Shown here: piece by piece, positions 12,287 through 26,000 of the stretch
Numbering within the stretch: the stretch's first letter is position 1
Layout: each line of letters begins with the position of its first letter
Source of the DNA: Ciona intestinalis
Lineage: Eukaryota > Chordata > Ascidiacea > Phlebobranchia > Cionidae
Direction: 5' to 3'
Assembly: GCF_000224145.3 (NCBI RefSeq)
Contig: NW_004190583.1
Coordinates: 62,001-126,000, forward strand
DNA: 64,000 bases
Position numbers and translations under genes: made by a program
Notes under the pieces: model-generated
The model's input: the letters and a program-made list of their open reading frames with translations, nothing else
Databases searched by the model: none
What the model was told of the DNA's origin: nothing

Positions 12287-14423
12287 TGTCTTTCTCACGT
12301 TCTATACTTCATAATCACTTTAATGTTCGTACTTGAGATAACAACAGTCAAAACATTCTTTGCAAACCCTGTACGTAATAAATATTTGATGTCACCTGAT
12401 GCAAAATGCTACAAAAACCCTTTGAGGGCAATTTAATTAAGATATGGCACTACAGCTGGGACGACGCCCAGTCATAATTATTTAACAACGACGACAGCCT
12501 CTGCTATACCAAAAAGAGCGAATACTGAAACGGCAAACACTGACAGTAAAAATCTAAATCTAGTAGTTCTCAACATTATCGCGGCACGATCCTTATGTTA
12601 AGCATAATTACTACAAAACGCTGAAACCTATTTTCCAGATATTTTACGCACGTTTTCGTTAGCATACAATACAAATAAACACATTTTACAATAACATTTA
12701 AAGAAATTTATCCTTATTAGACGACGCAACTAAATCAAGTTACTACAAGTGCATTGGCGAACATTAAACTGTACCAATTTGCAACTGACGGTTTAATCAT
12801 ATATAGCCAGTCATTACCTTACTAGGAAAAACTCATAACACGAGAATAACACTTTTGCGTTGACGGTTTAAACATGAAACAAATATTATAAGCACCCAAT
12901 ATCCGGATGCGCTTTGCATGCTGCAGTAAATAAGTTTTCATATAAGACCAAATTAGACTCTCGTGCTAAAAGATTTTACTACTACATAACCTCTTCAAAC
13001 ATGTTTGTATCAACGTTAAACTGCAAGTTCTGGATCGCACAGTTTTCGTGGATGACGTAATCACACTGATGACGTCATACTGGTAGAAACCATGTACGAA
13101 TCGAAACCAACTAAACAAAACGCAGCCGTTTCCCAGTTTATATACCCACCTCGTTCTTATGTTATCTTTTGGGCGCCGATAAACAGTGGCATATGCTACT
13201 TATTTTATCAGAATCGCAAATAAAATGATTTGCGCGCCAACAAGCTACAAATTAATCAATACCGGTAGGAACACCTTACTCTGCATACAACTTGGTAAAT
13301 CAACTGCTGATAAACGTGTCATATATACACGTCATGTATCCGTGATATTATGGTGTTTTTCTATACACGCTTACCCTTCTCGGTAAAAGCTATCTATTAT
13401 TTAGACAAGTTGTACAAATGTGTTGGTTTGAAACTAATTTTCCACGAAATCAAACGCTAGGGTAATTTCAAATGAGTTTGAACGCTTTACTGCTTTGATA
13501 GTCCATGAAAGCCATGTGCAAAAAAGCAGTAATTTATCCTTGTATAACTGCATACTGATGTAGACTATAATAGTAAAGCCATAACCAGGTAATTTCTTCT
13601 GTATAAACACCTACTACCGCGCTGTTTCACTCAAACAATACGCACAAGTATAGTGATAAAGCGGGTTCACCTTATAGTAAATCAGAAGGCCATGTTCTAA
13701 AGGAGGCCGTGTTATAAACAGAAACAACCCGCCATATGGGTTCAGATTGCAACGAAACTTAATGCAAGTTGCAATTGTTCTTACGAGTAAACATAGTATA
13801 TACGTAGTAAACGTAATCTTATAACGACACATATAGTACTGCACCACACTTGCACACACAAATATAAAAAAGAACAAAATCGTTCAACTAATTTTATGTA
13901 AGTTTTACGGAAAAGTTGCAATGTGCAAATGACTGCATTGCAACCTCTTCTATTAACTAAACACTCGAGTTCTCCTTTATCGATAATGTTCGACTGGCAA
14001 GCTGCAAGTCTAAGTGATTCGTAACACGCTTAGAGTTGTGCTAATAATAGACGCTGGAGATAAGAATAAACATGCGCTATTTAGCGACGCTCTGTACTTA
14101 CCGGCGACTACATCGTAACACAGACATCTAGCCCGAGATAAAACACTTTGCTTGCTATGTTATCTTATCTTTCCTACCATCGACCCAGTGTAGCAAATTA
14201 ACGCAAGCCCTACATAAGTTCGACTGCAAGCATTGCCACATATACTGAATAAATTTGCTATACCACTGGAATCTATGCACGGTGGAGTCGGGACACACGT
14301 AATAGTATGCCAATTTTATACCCGACAATTTTCTTATCATTTTCTATATTTCAGTGACCTAGTTTTGTTACTATACCTTCTGTTATTATTATAACTTGGC
14401 TGCATTTTGCAAGCCTTACACAA

Positions 14424-14622
14424 ATAGTAGGGAGGAGAAGATGGGACATCTTTGTGTTCTATTTACGTGTCCCATTTGGTAGTGAATAAAGAAAATTCAA
14501 AATATTATAAAACCGTATCCTCGCGACTCCCATATAGACAGTGTTAATTGTTTAAATACGATCAGGATGTTTGGATATTTTACGTGTTAAAGATGTCCCA
14601 TCTTACCCCGCACTACTATATA
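14424..14622. mobile_element. MITE copy 1 (about 200 bp)
   Basis: Begins ATAGTAGGG-GAAGATGGGACA and ends TGTCCCATCTTACCCCGCAC-TACTATAT, so its ends are inverted copies of one another. The body contains TAAAACCGTATCCTCGCGAC and TCAGGATGTTTGGATATT, shared with the other copies. It encodes nothing and would need a transposase supplied from elsewhere. Confidence 0.8.
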
Positions 14623-16690
14623 TACTGTCTTATTAAAAAACTGAATAAAACTCGCAGACCACCGCACTGATATACAATGTTGACCCATTAACATATAAGC
14701 GTCCGTAGACATAATATTTCAGTTGTTCCCTGGCAGTTCAAAGGTTGTCAAGAACATCAGTCGTAATATCGTCCTATATAACGAGCAATACTGTTTATAA
14801 ACCTCAGTTAAATAATAATCGCCTTGTAAGAGTTCATTTAAAACACCGATGCAGGCTGCATATGGTTATAACCTTATAATATATTTTATATTGGCGAGGT
14901 GCTATACGGCGAAACACGTCGGGAAATCTGAGATTTAGGATGGAGTTGGCCATTATCTATAGAAGCCGATGTCTTTGGAAATCTAGGAAAGGCTTTATAT
15001 TTATTGCATATGTATTTGAAAAACAACTTGGTAAAAACAATCTATAAGAGTCAACTATGCCAGAGTGTAAAGGCGAACCATGGCTTTTGGATATATACTG
15101 TTTTTAATCGCAGTGCAGGCCCTCGTAACAAACTATCCTTAAATATTGAAACACCAGCTTCGACTAATGTAAGGATATAATATGCCCGGCACGAGTTATT
15201 AAATGCTAACACTTTGCACAATAAAAATGCTGCATAAATGCGCGTTTGCCGTGCAATTTAGCGATGTATAATAATGCTGAACAATCTGCTGTCAAAACAC
15301 GTATTTTAATCTCTTGTCGGTACACGTATTGTATAACAACCTGCTTGACAATCCAACTCATTCGTATACAACAGCGCTGACTGTTTGTTAGTAAGAAAAC
15401 CCACACCAACGTAGCTACAAATAGAAAGCGTGTGGACCGATTGAACTCCCACACATCATAAGGCAGTAAAAGATAATGTTAGCGCCATATAACAATAAAG
15501 GTAATCACGCCACTTAGACGGCTATTACTGCTGTATGTGAATATTTATGTTGACGTGTGATAAATACACTCCTACTCTTAGCTTGAGAAATCTGAGTATA
15601 ACCGAAAAACACGGTAAGCAACTGGAAGGTGAGCATGCGGTGTACTCGGTCCAGCTGTTCAAATTGCGCAAAATATAAGCCAAATCATAATTACAAAAAT
15701 CTAAAAAAAAACTTTAATAGTTTCTACCTTAAAAAAAGAATAAAAACACCAACTCGGTGACTATACGTAGATGTATTATATAAACTGCGGCATGAGTATT
15801 TTTAGCCATGTTATAATCTGTATAATGTCAGATAAGACGGATTCTTTTTAATTGGCAACGAAAAAAAACGAGCAAAACTATAATTCGACTGTGACATGAG
15901 TTACACAAAGCACCTGAGCACAAACCTTCGCAACATAATATCCTGAACCAACTGTGCGTCAAGTAGAGAAGCCATCAGACAGTCTACAACTCCACCTACA
16001 CCCAAGTTGTTCTACACTATACACTGCCGCGCCAGTTTAAACCCATCTTACGTCATAATACTTTAGTGCTAAAGCGAACTTCGCCACACAAAGAAGCGAC
16101 CGATCCTTTGGGGATGAATTGAAATTTAACCCAGTTATTCAATGTAATGGAATATCGTTTCATTAAAATACAATGCCACTACACGCAGATACTCGCTGTA
16201 TACAAGTCTGACATAAGAGCTGGTTTAAATTCGCTATAAACATGTATACCAGTCTGTCGTAAGTGCCATAGTTTAAAATATGCTGATAGTACATTTGAAG
16301 GTCGGTACAATGATTACATAATACTATTGCAGATAACGCAATTAAACAATATACAAAGAATACTACATATTAACCCAAACGGTGTTATACTTACGTATAC
16401 CCTTGTTCGCATAATTAAAGAGAACTAAAATTATTGTTTTTAGTAACTGTGCAGATAGTCCTCACTGAGCTGTACCCAACAATATCAATTTTACATAAGT
16501 AATGTTTTTACCCAAAACGAAACCTAATCGAAAACGTTCTATTGCGCTTGCTTAATTAGTGGGATGTATTCACATAACTGGCATACGATGAACCGTTACA
16601 CCACAACAAGCCAAACATGTGGCATCAGTACTACGTATTCCACCCACGCATATTCGCAAATGTTTTGAAACTTAAATAGTAATAAAACAT

Positions 16691-16890
16691 ATAATAGGGT
16701 GGGGGAAGACGGGACACCTTTGGCACTTAATATCCAAATATCCTGATCGTGTTTAAACAATTAACAACTACAATAAATGGGGAATCATGAGGATACGGTT
16801 TTATATTTTTGTTGAATGTGCTTTTTTACTACTAAATGTGATGAGAAAATAGAATAAAAAGGTGTCCCATCCTCTCCCAACCTACTATAT
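16691..16890. mobile_element. MITE copy 2
   Basis: Ends are ATAATAGGGTGGGGGAAGAC and GGTGTCCCATCCTCTCCCAACCTACTATAT. The body is in the opposite orientation to copy 1 (ATATCCTGATCGTGTTTAAACAATTAACAAC). About 200 bp, non-coding. Confidence 0.8.
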
Positions 16891-17116
16891 TTGCAATTGT
16901 GTACAACTATTTGTATAACGCGCATTTTATAATCTAATAAATTGCACCATCATTGTACAGAACAACTCACTATACAGGGAAACTAAAATGACACATTTTC
17001 CTTTAAATTAAAATTTAAATGGCATAGGATACCATTTATTTCTAATAAATGTGATGGTGCATTTTCAAAAATATATGTTTAACATGCAGACGATGAATAT
17101 ATACTGCGAAAATGGT

Positions 17117-17290
17117 TATATAGTAGAGTGGAGAAAGACGGGACACCTTTTCGTCCTATTTGGTGTTAAACAACATTCAAAAAATTATGAAACCGTATCC
17201 CACGACTCCCATAGACCGTTGTTAAATGTTTAAAATATTATCAGGATGTTTGGATATTATGTCCCCCCATCCCCCAACCCTACCATATAT
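17117..17290. mobile_element. MITE copy 3, diverged
   Basis: Starts TATAGTAGAGTGGAGAAAGACGG and ends near CCCCCCATCCCCCAACCCTACCATAT, with AAACCGTATCCCACGACTCC inside. Several indels compared with copies 1 and 2. Confidence 0.7.
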
Positions 17291-18760
17291 TAAATTTATA
17301 TTCAATATTAAACAATAGCGAAATCTTCACTCAGAATCAAGTAAAACAAATATTAAATAATTAAATGGAAACAGCTCTGCCTAATAAATACTACTTCTGT
17401 CGAATCACATTAATAAACAACTAAGAGACGGGGGTTAACGTCTAGGAGTCGCTAAAATACTCTAATCAAACAAAAGCGGTTATTTTTAACTGACTAGGTA
17501 ACTATACTATAGTTTCGACTGAGATAATCTAATTTGAAACGGACAAAGTTAAACTCCGTGTTGGTTTCGCTTCAACTGACTTTACTTCGCTTCTTTGTTC
17601 ACTGTCGCTACAGTATCAGACGTTACATGATCACCAAAACAAAGCCAGGATTGGAAAACCACGTATATACAACCTCTACGCAGATCTGAGTTAATAAAAC
17701 ACGCTACAAGGCATGATACCTTGAACTGCGAACCAATAATCCTCTGGCATATACGTTGTTATTTTAACACTTGCTGAACCATACCAAATACTGAGCCACC
17801 GTCCCATTTCCACGTAAACCCAACCACAAGGTAATCAAGTGTCAGAGTTTTTTGACTGTCGTTCAAACGCACTCAACCGTGTCGTGACGTCATGTTGGGG
17901 TTGCCGCCGCCCACTTCCGTATTTTAGGAATTTTTAAACATCCCCCGAATTTTTTTTGTACGAAACAACACAAATAGTTTTTGGGTTAAACTTTTAAACT
18001 ACGAGTTGTCAGGTGCGGAAATAAACCTCAAACGGTACGAGGGCCAAGCGACAGACCTCGATTTCCGACTTTACGTGACGCGTCTGGGTAGACTATAACA
18101 TGTGGCGTATGTATAACCATTGCATAAAATAAACCAATAGGAATTATAAATAGATCAGTAAAACATGTATATCACCATTTTTACTTATAGAAGTTTAAAG
18201 TATACCAGTTTATTTAGTGACGGTAATCGTTACGAAACTATTCTCTTCGTGTACAAAGTTTGAACAAACGGTATTTTAAGGTGGCATAATTTTACACAAA
18301 ACAAACTAAAGTAAAATTCTACTGTCTAAACTTTAAACTTCCTTTTTTACCTCTAAATAAATGTTATACGAAGGTTCATACACCCTCGCTGTCTTACCCA
18401 ATACTGACACCTAACGGAAACTAACTCACAGAAAATTGACACCTAGCTGGCGCTATTGGTTAACTTGTATCACGATGCACAAGCCGTTTAAAGAAAAATA
18501 ACGATTAAAACAGTAACTGTAAAGTAATAAGCTACTCATACACTAACTATAAAACAAACTGGGATACTGAACTAAATAACTGGAAACGCGGAAACAAAAC
18601 GTACCCGTAGTAACATGTAGGCGGGCACAAGTTATGTGAATTAGAACACCCTCATTCTAACTTATGTTGTTATATAACTACATAGGGGATGAATACATGA
18701 CCTTCATTTCGAAACATGTGCCAACTGTAACGTACTCTAAAATGGGCAAGAGGTGCTTAA

Positions 18761-18910
18761 TACTACGAGGTAAGATGGGACACCGTTAGCATATAATATC
18801 CAATATCTTGATCGTGTTTTAAACAGTTAAATGGAAGTCGTGAGGATATGGTTTTATGGGACGACAAAATAGAATGAAAAATAGTCTCATCTTCCCCTAT
18901 CCTACTATAT
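18761..18910. mobile_element. MITE copy 4, internally deleted
   Basis: Starts TACTACGAGGTAAGATGGGACACC and ends CATCTTCCCCTATCCTACTATAT. It keeps the body run GGAAGTCGTGAGGATATGG but is shorter than the roughly 200-bp consensus. Confidence 0.65.
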
Positions 18911-19867
18911 GAAACAGAATACGCGTGTAACAACCACTGTCGTTGATTGTAAAATCGTCGAAAACACAAGAGGGGGAAACAACGGTACCCGTAGATACGA
19001 ACACATTAGGCACACAAATGTAACTGAAGTAAATTACAATCATTCACATTAAATATTAAACGTAGGCTACGCACCTACAAACTTAACGCTGTATCTTTTA
19101 CACGATATAGAGTCGACACTCGCGTTACTGCGTACCGTTCTCAAGTTCTGATCTAAGACATTCATATACCAATAAACACCCGCTATGCTTGGTTTTAAAT
19201 ACATTTAAAAATATATAAATAGTATTTTACAGTGCTGCCTAAAACATGTCTACGGTTTAATTGTTTTTGATTTACATATATTTAATCTCACCGCAACTAC
19301 TTTTCTACACACAATTAAATCACCCAATAGATAAAACTATGATAAAGTAAAAATAGAAAGTAAAAGTAATTATTAAAGCTGAAAAAAACAAGTTGTATAA
19401 GTTTTAAGTCACATTTCTATAAATTTTTAATGGAAACTAAATAACATTTTTAGTCATTTCTCAAACTACTTCTGCCCCCAATTATTATAAAACTGCAATG
19501 AAAAAGCACTGCTACTTGAAAAATTGTTCTCTATTAGATTGCATACAGCAATCATATATATCTAATTATTATACCTGTAACAATATTTGGATTATAAATT
19601 GAAAGAGCTATTAAAATTAAGACACAATAAAAAACATTTATATTTACAAGGCATAAAAATGAGACTTTTGAACATAACCATGAAAATATTAGTGCATAAA
19701 ATTATAGGCAACGTATTTAGTTACATGGCAGAAGCATGAGCTAAACACATTAACAGAATAGCAAAAAATAGAAGGAATTATATGACTTTAGTGGTAAGAA
19801 GATTAAACGAAATAATTTTTGTGGAAATCTGTTTTTTCTTTACAGCTTGAAATCTCTTGAAGGGAAT

Positions 19868-19894
19868 AATGTGTATGTCTATCGCATACACATT
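19868..19894. other. Perfect 10-bp stem-loop in the IAP 3' UTR region
   Basis: AATGTGTATG at 19868-19877 is the exact reverse complement of CATACACATT at 19885-19894, with a 7-base loop. On the minus strand it would lie about 130-155 bases after the IAP stop codon. A role in mRNA control is possible but unproven. Confidence 0.4.
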
Positions 19895-20023
19895 AAGTTT
19901 TGCACTGTTGCAAATGTTTTTCAATGCTTACAATACAATGCTGTGCAGAATGCAACTAAGTATTGACTGCCAATCAAAGTTTTGCGCATTCAATACACAG
20001 TAGTATTGCACCTGCAAGGTTGT

Positions 20024-23000
20024 TCATGACATGTATGTTCTGATGGATTTCTCCACCTTACTTTTACATATTGGACAGCGTGTCACTTTGCTTTTACACG
20101 CTTGGCAGACACACAAGTGACCGCAAGGTACAAACACAATATCACTTAACTTGTCGACACAAATTTTGCATTTCCTTTCGTTTTGTAGCTCAAGTAATCT
20201 ATCTTGCATTGACATTGTAAGATCTATAATATGTAGAAATATAATTCAAATATCTTTCTGTGAAGAGGCAACGGCAGTCTTTATAACACAGGCGTTGGGT
20301 TTCATGGCCTTCATGCCGACTTACAAGTATATTTTAAATCAAGGATTTTTAAAAATGTAATTTCAAGATTCAGAAAATCAAAAACTTGAATATTAAAACA
20401 GATTACCAACCATGCATGCCCCATTTGTAAGCCAACTAATAAGATAGCTTCAACAGTTTAAACTTCTGCTTCAAATATTTGAAATAATATAAATCGTTCT
20501 TACTTCTATTTGTTGTTTCTAGCCTGACAGTATTCACATATGGAATAAACCTTTGGTTTATAAATCTGTGCATTACAATAGTAGTGCTTGGAAAAGGGAT
20601 CTGTATGACCACTTACGTGCTCAATAACATCCTGATGCGGTGTACTGATCTGCTTTGTGTTTCAGTAGGGCTTGTTATTACAGAGCAGAATTGTGTCTCC
20701 AGCAGTTTGACATCAAAAGAAAGATATACTTTTACAGATCTAATTTTAACCTTATGTTTATAGTACACCTTTGGTCCAGATACCGTTTAAAATTGCTAGG
20801 TTTGACCTCCTAAGATGTCTACCTAATGCAGAAAGCTTAAAACATAACTGCAACAAATTCTACCAACCTAACCCTGATCTGGTGTTCATATAACAGGACG
20901 ATTCTTTCATCAGATCTATAAAACATGATATAACTTCCCACCTTCCGTTTCCATGGCAGCAGGCTCCTTGGGATCGGTTTCCAAATCCAATTCTTCCTCT
21001 TCTTCCTCATCAAGATTCAACTTCAATATTTCATCGATGAGTTGCTGAGCAGATGAGAATCCGATGTTTTCTTTTTCAAGTTTTCTGTTATCAAATAATA
21101 AAAGCTGAGTATGAATGAATGTAACCAATAGTTCATTTGCTATTTGGTAAAAATTATTTTGGTTACGAGACTAGTTCTTGGTAAATACAATATAGCCGAT
21201 TGCAGTAAAAATATGTTTCTATGCTTGGCAATGCTTATACTATCTACGCTTACTTCTATGCTCAGCTACTTCCATATAACCTCACCTTTTAACACACAGG
21301 CGAATATGTTTCAACTCAAATCCCATATCATTGACACACTTCACGATATCTCGATCCATTTCAAGGTTTAATTTCTCTCTTAACTTTCGCTTCTCAACCT
21401 GAAGAAAAACAAGAACAAAATAATAACTTGAATGAATGCAATATATTCTTACAAGGCAGAGCAGAAACAGTCGTTATAACACAAGTTTTCTTTTTCATAT
21501 ACCTTGAGCTCGCTTACAAGTTACTACTCATGTAAATTAGTTATTTTTGTGTTACCATACATGCTACGTTTTTCCACCTCAGCGAAAATAAAAAAAAAGA
21601 CAAAACAACAGTTTTATGAGGCAATATACCTATTTAATTAAATAAAGATAAATTTCTAATAGGAAAAAAGTTGTGCTTGAAGACTATTCCCAACCACCTG
21701 AGGATCAATGATAATGGGAGCAGATGATGTTCCAGACGATTGACTTCCGTTTGCTCCTTGTGCTGTTTGGAGGATTGGTCGTGGAAGATTGGGGTAGAGA
21801 GACACCATGTGGTGGACAAAGTCCGGGCCCTTCGATCGAATCAGGAATTCACAGCTATGTTATAAATGTACATTGGTTTGATATTGGGTTCACAACTATG
21901 ATAACAAAGTACTTTGGTTTGGTATAGGTTTTTCAAAACTATTTAAAAAATAATACTGTGTTTTATATAGGTTTTAACAACTTGCTATAAAAGTACTTTG
22001 TAATACTTGGCGATCTTTATCTTTATTGCTAAATGTTTGTTGTTATCGAAAGGTGAACGTTTGCTTAAGTACTTGTTAAATAACTGGTTAATAATTTATT
22101 CTTGAAAAATTGAATATTTGTTGCAAATAAATCAAAACCATGAGTCAGTGTGCATAACAAACATTAAGAAACAACTTTTATTTCTGTATGTTACATCTAT
22201 CATAGAGATTTAGAAAATCATTAAATTAAAAAAACATGATTTTTAGTTTTAAGCAAAATTTATTCTGTAAGATTAACTCACGTTGGAAACCACTTTGCGT
22301 GTTCAGTCCATGGTTCATCATCTGGATCCCAGTTCTGTAAACCTCCGTTACAATACCAGCACTTTACACGGTCTCGTTCACCTTAAGAAACCACATACTT
22401 AATAACATCTCTACGAATCACTGTGGCCAAAATATTAATATTTTCCATTAAGCCAGAGTTGATCTATTAGTCTAACAATCAGACAGTTAGTTTTTCAAGG
22501 ATAAACTTTTTTAAGGCCAAATGTTAATATACACCTTAATACCAACAAAATAATACATTTATAAGGTTGATATATAATTGACATCATATATAAACCCACC
22601 AAGGTAAAAGAAGCCAGCTTTTGCGATTTGTTGAATGGTAGCTTGTGTTTTATTCTTCGGCCAGCGTGAATCAAAAGTCACAATTCGTGAATCAAGATGT
22701 CTCATGTGAGAATTCACGGGATGTTGGCACGGAAACATCATTTCTAATTCACGCTGAAAGTGTATATACGTAAAAACGTATACGTAAAAAACAAATACTT
22801 TTTCTTCCATTTATTTTAACTAAAATTTTAACATTAATAACTTTTAGGTTAAGTTAAAGCAGAGTCCCATATTTAACACAGAACTACAATTGTTGTTTGG
22901 GCAAGACACTTAATGGCAATTGCTCCAACCCAGTGGTCACTAATGGGTTGTCCAAATTATCAGCCATACATAAAAAGAAAGAAAAAAAAACAAATAATTA

Positions 23001-26000
23001 CCCACAAAGTAACATACACGGTAACTCGTAAGCTGGCACGAGGTGTTAAACCGTGTGATAACGACTGTCGTTTTCCAGCCACGCGAGGATAAAGTAAGTT
23101 ACATTCATTTATTTAACCAAATATTTTACAGTATTTGATTGATTTTTATTGATCTTGTAAAAAGTTGATCTTGCAAAATTATTGTCCATACCTGCTCAGA
23201 TTCCGAGGGGTCGGGAGGTTCCTGTATGTTTCGTCGTGGAGCGTTGCTGGCCTCCGGTGGTGAGGATGAAGGAACGTTATTGCTCTCCGTTCCTTGAGTC
23301 ATTCTGTAAATCATTGGTGCATGGGAGATAATTTTGATTCTATGCAGGTTAGGTCCTGTAGTGTGGGTCCTAGGATTTAGGCCAGAATTGGCTCATTATC
23401 CTAATAGAAGCTATTTTAGAGATTAAGTAAATAGCTGAATAAAAAATTTGAATATCAATGTGCAGTACTTAGGAAAAAAAAGCAGAATGTAGAAATTGAA
23501 AGGACTATTGTCGTACGCATATATTTTGTTGTTGGTTTTTAACAACCCCAATATAAATAAAACTGACACGAAACAAATGATATCTAAACGCTTATTGGGT
23601 AAAACGTCTTCAAATTGTAAACCTGCAATGTGGGAAGTGTCTCCTGTGTTCAGCTGTAATATTATCCCCATAATTCCAGTTGCGCAACACTCCTCCACAT
23701 GAGAAACACTGAACTCGATCTAAATTACCGAGGTAAAAAAAGCCGGAACGAGCCAAATCACTCGGATTTACAGTTCGATTTTGTGTCGGCCAGTTTTCAA
23801 ATGATTTCCTGTGAATCACAATAACTATTGTTACAAAACACGAGCATTCAACATAGATTTTCAGGTGAATAATATTGCAATTAATTTTACAGTCAACATT
23901 AAGTCTAAACCACATTGTGCGTTTTCCGTTTGTCGTCCAAGGATAAAGTTAAGTCTAAGGGCTTGCTTTACAAAACCAAGTGAAACAAAAGTTTCAATTA
24001 ATTAATTACTTTCAAGTGTTTAATGTTGCCAAGCCGTTTCACAATGTAAGTATACACTAAGGTGCAATATGTGTGAAGTCAATATAGAATTAATTAAATG
24101 GTTTCTTAGCAGGAACCTTTGGAGTATAAATAATATTTGCGTGGTTTCTATTCATATTTGAATATGCGTGAACTTTATATTGTATTTGCCAACCTAATAG
24201 TACAAATGCAAAAATAAAAATTTCTCTTCTTTCGAGCCATGCTGAATTTTTTTGCCTAGTTGACAGGTTCGAGTCTCGATGCTGCTACCATCGTAAGTGT
24301 ATCTGATTTTGGCAAGACACTTAACTGCATTTGCTCTAACAAAGTGGTTGCGTCATTTTCCCGCTAGGATACAATAATTCACATTCACTCATTCAGAGAA
24401 AAATACCAAAGTACATCATTGTTACTTACACACAGAATTTGCATATATAAATAAAGTGAACAATACATTGCACCACAGGTTACCGAATAGGTTTACATTG
24501 TTAACCAATTGGAACAAAACAATCTACATTCTGTAGGGGCAACCCAAAATTAAGTTCCTTTTTCCATTGTTAAACCCTAAAAGGTGTGTGAACCATTGTG
24601 CCATGGCGCCAGCCTGTCTACAACGCAGAGGTTATGGTTTCAAGGCTCGTGGCTGCTACCATTTTGGGCGTTTGTGTCCTTTACCAAAACACTTAGCGGT
24701 AACTGCTCCAACCCAGTGGTCACTGATGGGTTGTCCAAATTTGGTCAAAAAGAAAAAAACAATCGCTAACAAAAATATACACATGGTAACTCATAAGCTG
24801 GCACAAAGTGTATGAAACAAAACACCTGTGTTGTGACCACTATCGTTTTCTCCCACAGGCGAGGATAAATCAAGGTATACTCATTATTCTCATTCAAAAG
24901 TGTCTTGAGAAGTTTCATTTTATACAAGAAAGTTAAGCTTAAGTGTTTAAATAAAAAAATATAAATTTCGTAGATACATTGTAATTGTAATAATATATTA
25001 ATACAACCTTTCACAAGACAAAAACAACATAATGATCAAAGGTGGCGTTTATGACCTTAAACTAATATTTGATTTTGAACAATTATTAAACAAACGAAAA
25101 CTTTTTAACATAAAAGCAACACAAACACATCATGCAAAGGCTTATATATATATTGCTTGTGGCTATATGTATATATACAAGGGTATTTTCAAGAACCTAT
25201 TAGAAAGAACTAGTAAAATTCTAATCACTAGATAAGAATCCAAACTATGGACAGGAACAGTTAATAAGATGAGAATGTCGATTCCACCAATAAAGCCTGG
25301 AATGTTGTTTACTTTCTGTTCAAAACTCTTTGGCGTACAAACAAAAAATTATAATATAGTAGTATGGGGGAGGATGAGACACCTTTAGCACATAATATTC
25401 AAATATCTTGATTGTGTTTTAAACAATAAACAACGGTCTATGGAAGTCGTGAAGATACGGTTTTATAATTATTTGAATATTCTTTGTTTTCTACTAAATG
25501 GGACAATAAAATAGAGTTAAAAGTTGTCCCATCTTTCCCACTCTACTGTATAAACAATTAAGAAAAACTAAACTTTACTTTAAACAAGATCCTGAAAACT
25601 GAGGAAACACTGTATTGTAATCATTCCTAAAATTCTTACATTCTTTCCCCTTCTTTCTTGAGATCCAAACTACGAAGCACTTGTTCATGATACACAGATG
25701 AAATCGTAGCCAACTCAATTCTCTGGAAAAAATTTTTTTCTCTATTTAGGTAAATATTCTTGGAAAATTAGAATTTATACGACGGAATTAATTATTCTTA
25801 CTTTCCGTTTAGGTGATAAAAACAAGATTTTACATTCAGTAATGTAATAATAAATAAAGTGGCCACCAATTTGTTTTGTATTTGTCTATTTTAATTCTAT
25901 AATTAACTATATTCCAATGTGTATTGTTGCAACAACCAGTTTATAGTTTAAGAACAATAGTTGGTGTGTAACAGATAACTGGAAAGTTAAAATACAGAAA

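Larger units (their letters stand above)
12287..20023. other. Gene-poor interval between receptor 5' end and IAP 3' end
   Basis: I see no gene with family resemblance or a supported exon chain here. Open frames of 60-90 codons (for example at 13186, 13614, 15206) look like chance. The left end should hold the receptor promoter; near 13,050-13,075 there are a TGACGTAA and a TGACGTCA. Four MITE copies lie at 14424, 16691, 17117 and 18761. The right end (about 19,200-20,023) is probably IAP 3' UTR. Confidence 0.5.

Noticed and set aside
15206..15454. 82-codon minus-strand frame in the gene-poor interval
   Set aside because: Cys-rich but without recognisable motif, neighbouring exons or a plausible start context; chance is likely.
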